Source of the DNA: Halomonas piscis
GTDB taxonomy: Bacteria > Pseudomonadota > Gammaproteobacteria > Pseudomonadales > Halomonadaceae
DNA: 64,000 bases
Direction: 5' to 3'
NCBI RefSeq assembly: GCF_031886125.1
Contig: NZ_CP119391.1
Span: 372,001 to 436,000, forward strand
The notes beneath the pieces were generated by a model that was given only the letters and a program-made list of their open reading frames with translations, had not been told where the DNA came from and did not search any database. Below, piece after piece: positions 63,404 through 64,000 of this stretch (the stretch's first letter is position 1; every line of letters begins with the position of its first letter). A program made the position numbers and the translations under genes.

Positions 63404-64000
63404 ATGACCCCGGAGCAGCGTTTTGCCCGCTGGGTGCGCGCGGCGATCGCGCTGTTTATCGTGATGTTTGTGTATTTTGTGCTGGCCGATAGCTGGATGC
63501 CGGCGACGCCCCAGGCCCGAGCCCTGCGCGACGTGGTGCGCGTGGCGCCCCGGGTCAGCGGCCAGGTGGTCGAGGTGAACGTGAGCAACAACGCTCGGGT
63601 GCATCGCGGCGCGGTGCTGTTTCGCGTTGACCCGGCGCCTTACCGGCTGGCGGTGGAGAAGGCTCGGCTGGCGCTGGCCCAGACGCGGCGCGATAACGCC
63701 CGGCTGGAGGCCGACCTGGCCGAGGCCAGAGCCAGCCTGACTCGGCAGCTGACCCTTGCCGACGAGCTCGAGCAGGAGCGCGCCCGGGCCGCCAAGCTGG
63801 TCAAGCGCGGCAGCATGTCGCGCCAGCGGTTCGATACCGCAAGCGCCGATGCCCGGGCGGGCAGGGCCGCGGCCCAGGCTGCCGAGGCCAGGGTGAATGC
63901 GCTTAAGGTGCAGCGCGGCCAAAGCGGCGAGGACAACTTGCAGCGGCGCAAGGCGCGCAATGCCCTGGCCGCCGCTCGGCTTGATTTGCGGCGCACAGCG
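63404..64000 (+). CDS. HlyD-family membrane fusion protein, 3' end outside window
   Basis: First 199 residues of a periplasmic adaptor for a tripartite efflux pump (AaeA/EmrA-like). One N-terminal membrane helix (AAIALFIVMFVYFVL) is followed by the biotinyl-lipoyl half VRVAPRVSGQVVEVNVSNNARVHRGAVLFRVDPAPY and a long Ala/Arg/Glu-rich coiled-coil hairpin that runs off the end. The remaining barrel domains and partner pump genes lie beyond base 64000. The AGAGAGAG upstream is the ribosome site. Confidence 0.88.
   Translation, partial: MTPEQRFARWVRAAIALFIVMFVYFVLADSWMPATPQARALRDVVRVAPRVSGQVVEVNVSNNARVHRGAVLFRVDPAPYRLAVEKARLALAQTRRDNARLEADLAEARASLTRQLTLADELEQERARAAKLVKRGSMSRQRFDTASADARAGRAAAQAAEARVNALKVQRGQSGEDNLQRRKARNALAAARLDLRRTA

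Overview
The window is GC-rich, densely packed DNA from a gammaproteobacterial chromosome. I infer a halophilic member of the Halomonadaceae (Halomonas-like). The reasons are the mix of housekeeping genes, acidic secreted proteins, two BCCT osmolyte transporters, a TRAP system whose binding protein resembles the ectoine-type TeaA family, and gene order such as yheS next to a TIGR02444 gene and xseB-ispA-dxs. No tRNA, rRNA or CRISPR array was seen.

Layout. Positions 1-9858 hold the end of dtd, the ABC-F gene yheS, a TRAP transporter with its binding-protein gene convergent to the permease genes, a periplasmic FKBP isomerase, a PHA depolymerase-type esterase and an auxin-efflux-type carrier. 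Between the carrier and trmB, at about 9891-10052, is a complete small-RNA unit with no ORF: a good promoter overlapped by a Fur box, about 125 nt of RNA with a RyhB-like core, and a UUCG terminator. Then come trmB-thiG-thiS, a DUF423 gene, malate synthase G and a lipase-like hydrolase. Positions 16014-27181 form a purine catabolism and uptake locus (guaD, xdhCBA, a RutR-like TetR regulator and an NCS2 permease). It has matches to the RutR operator upstream of xdhA and of the permease. Two insertion sequences, an IS110/IS1111-type element and an IS5-type element, lie between xdhC and guaD. Positions 27251-41047 are mainly core genes: comM, ubiK, glnK, fpr, hemE, ribA, djlA, dxs, ispA, xseB, serA, trhO and an IclR regulator.

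Positions 41082-48719 are the most distinctive part. A VpsR-like sigma-54 activator faces a 520-bp AT-rich control region, which contains a full-consensus -24/-12 promoter. Downstream is a seven-gene secreted-protein operon resembling the Pseudomonas Fap functional amyloid system: a FapB-like minor fibre protein, a FapC-like three-repeat fibre protein, a C39-type protease (FapD-like), a FapE-like protein and an outer-membrane FapF-like exporter. Two small secreted proteins that I do not recognise precede them. I read it as a divergent amyloid or biofilm-matrix system under RpoN control.

The remainder contains an MscS-family channel, two BCCT carriers, a luciferase-like oxidoreductase, small envelope proteins, a PAP2 phosphatase, three more insertion sequences (56709-60993), a small outer-membrane barrel, an aldo/keto reductase gene broken by an amber codon, a PhnA-type protein, a possible terminated leader RNA and the start of an HlyD-family adaptor gene. 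The two near-identical IS5-type copies (18971-19827 and 60137-60993) are inverted relative to each other. All functions are read from sequence and family knowledge; no searches were run.
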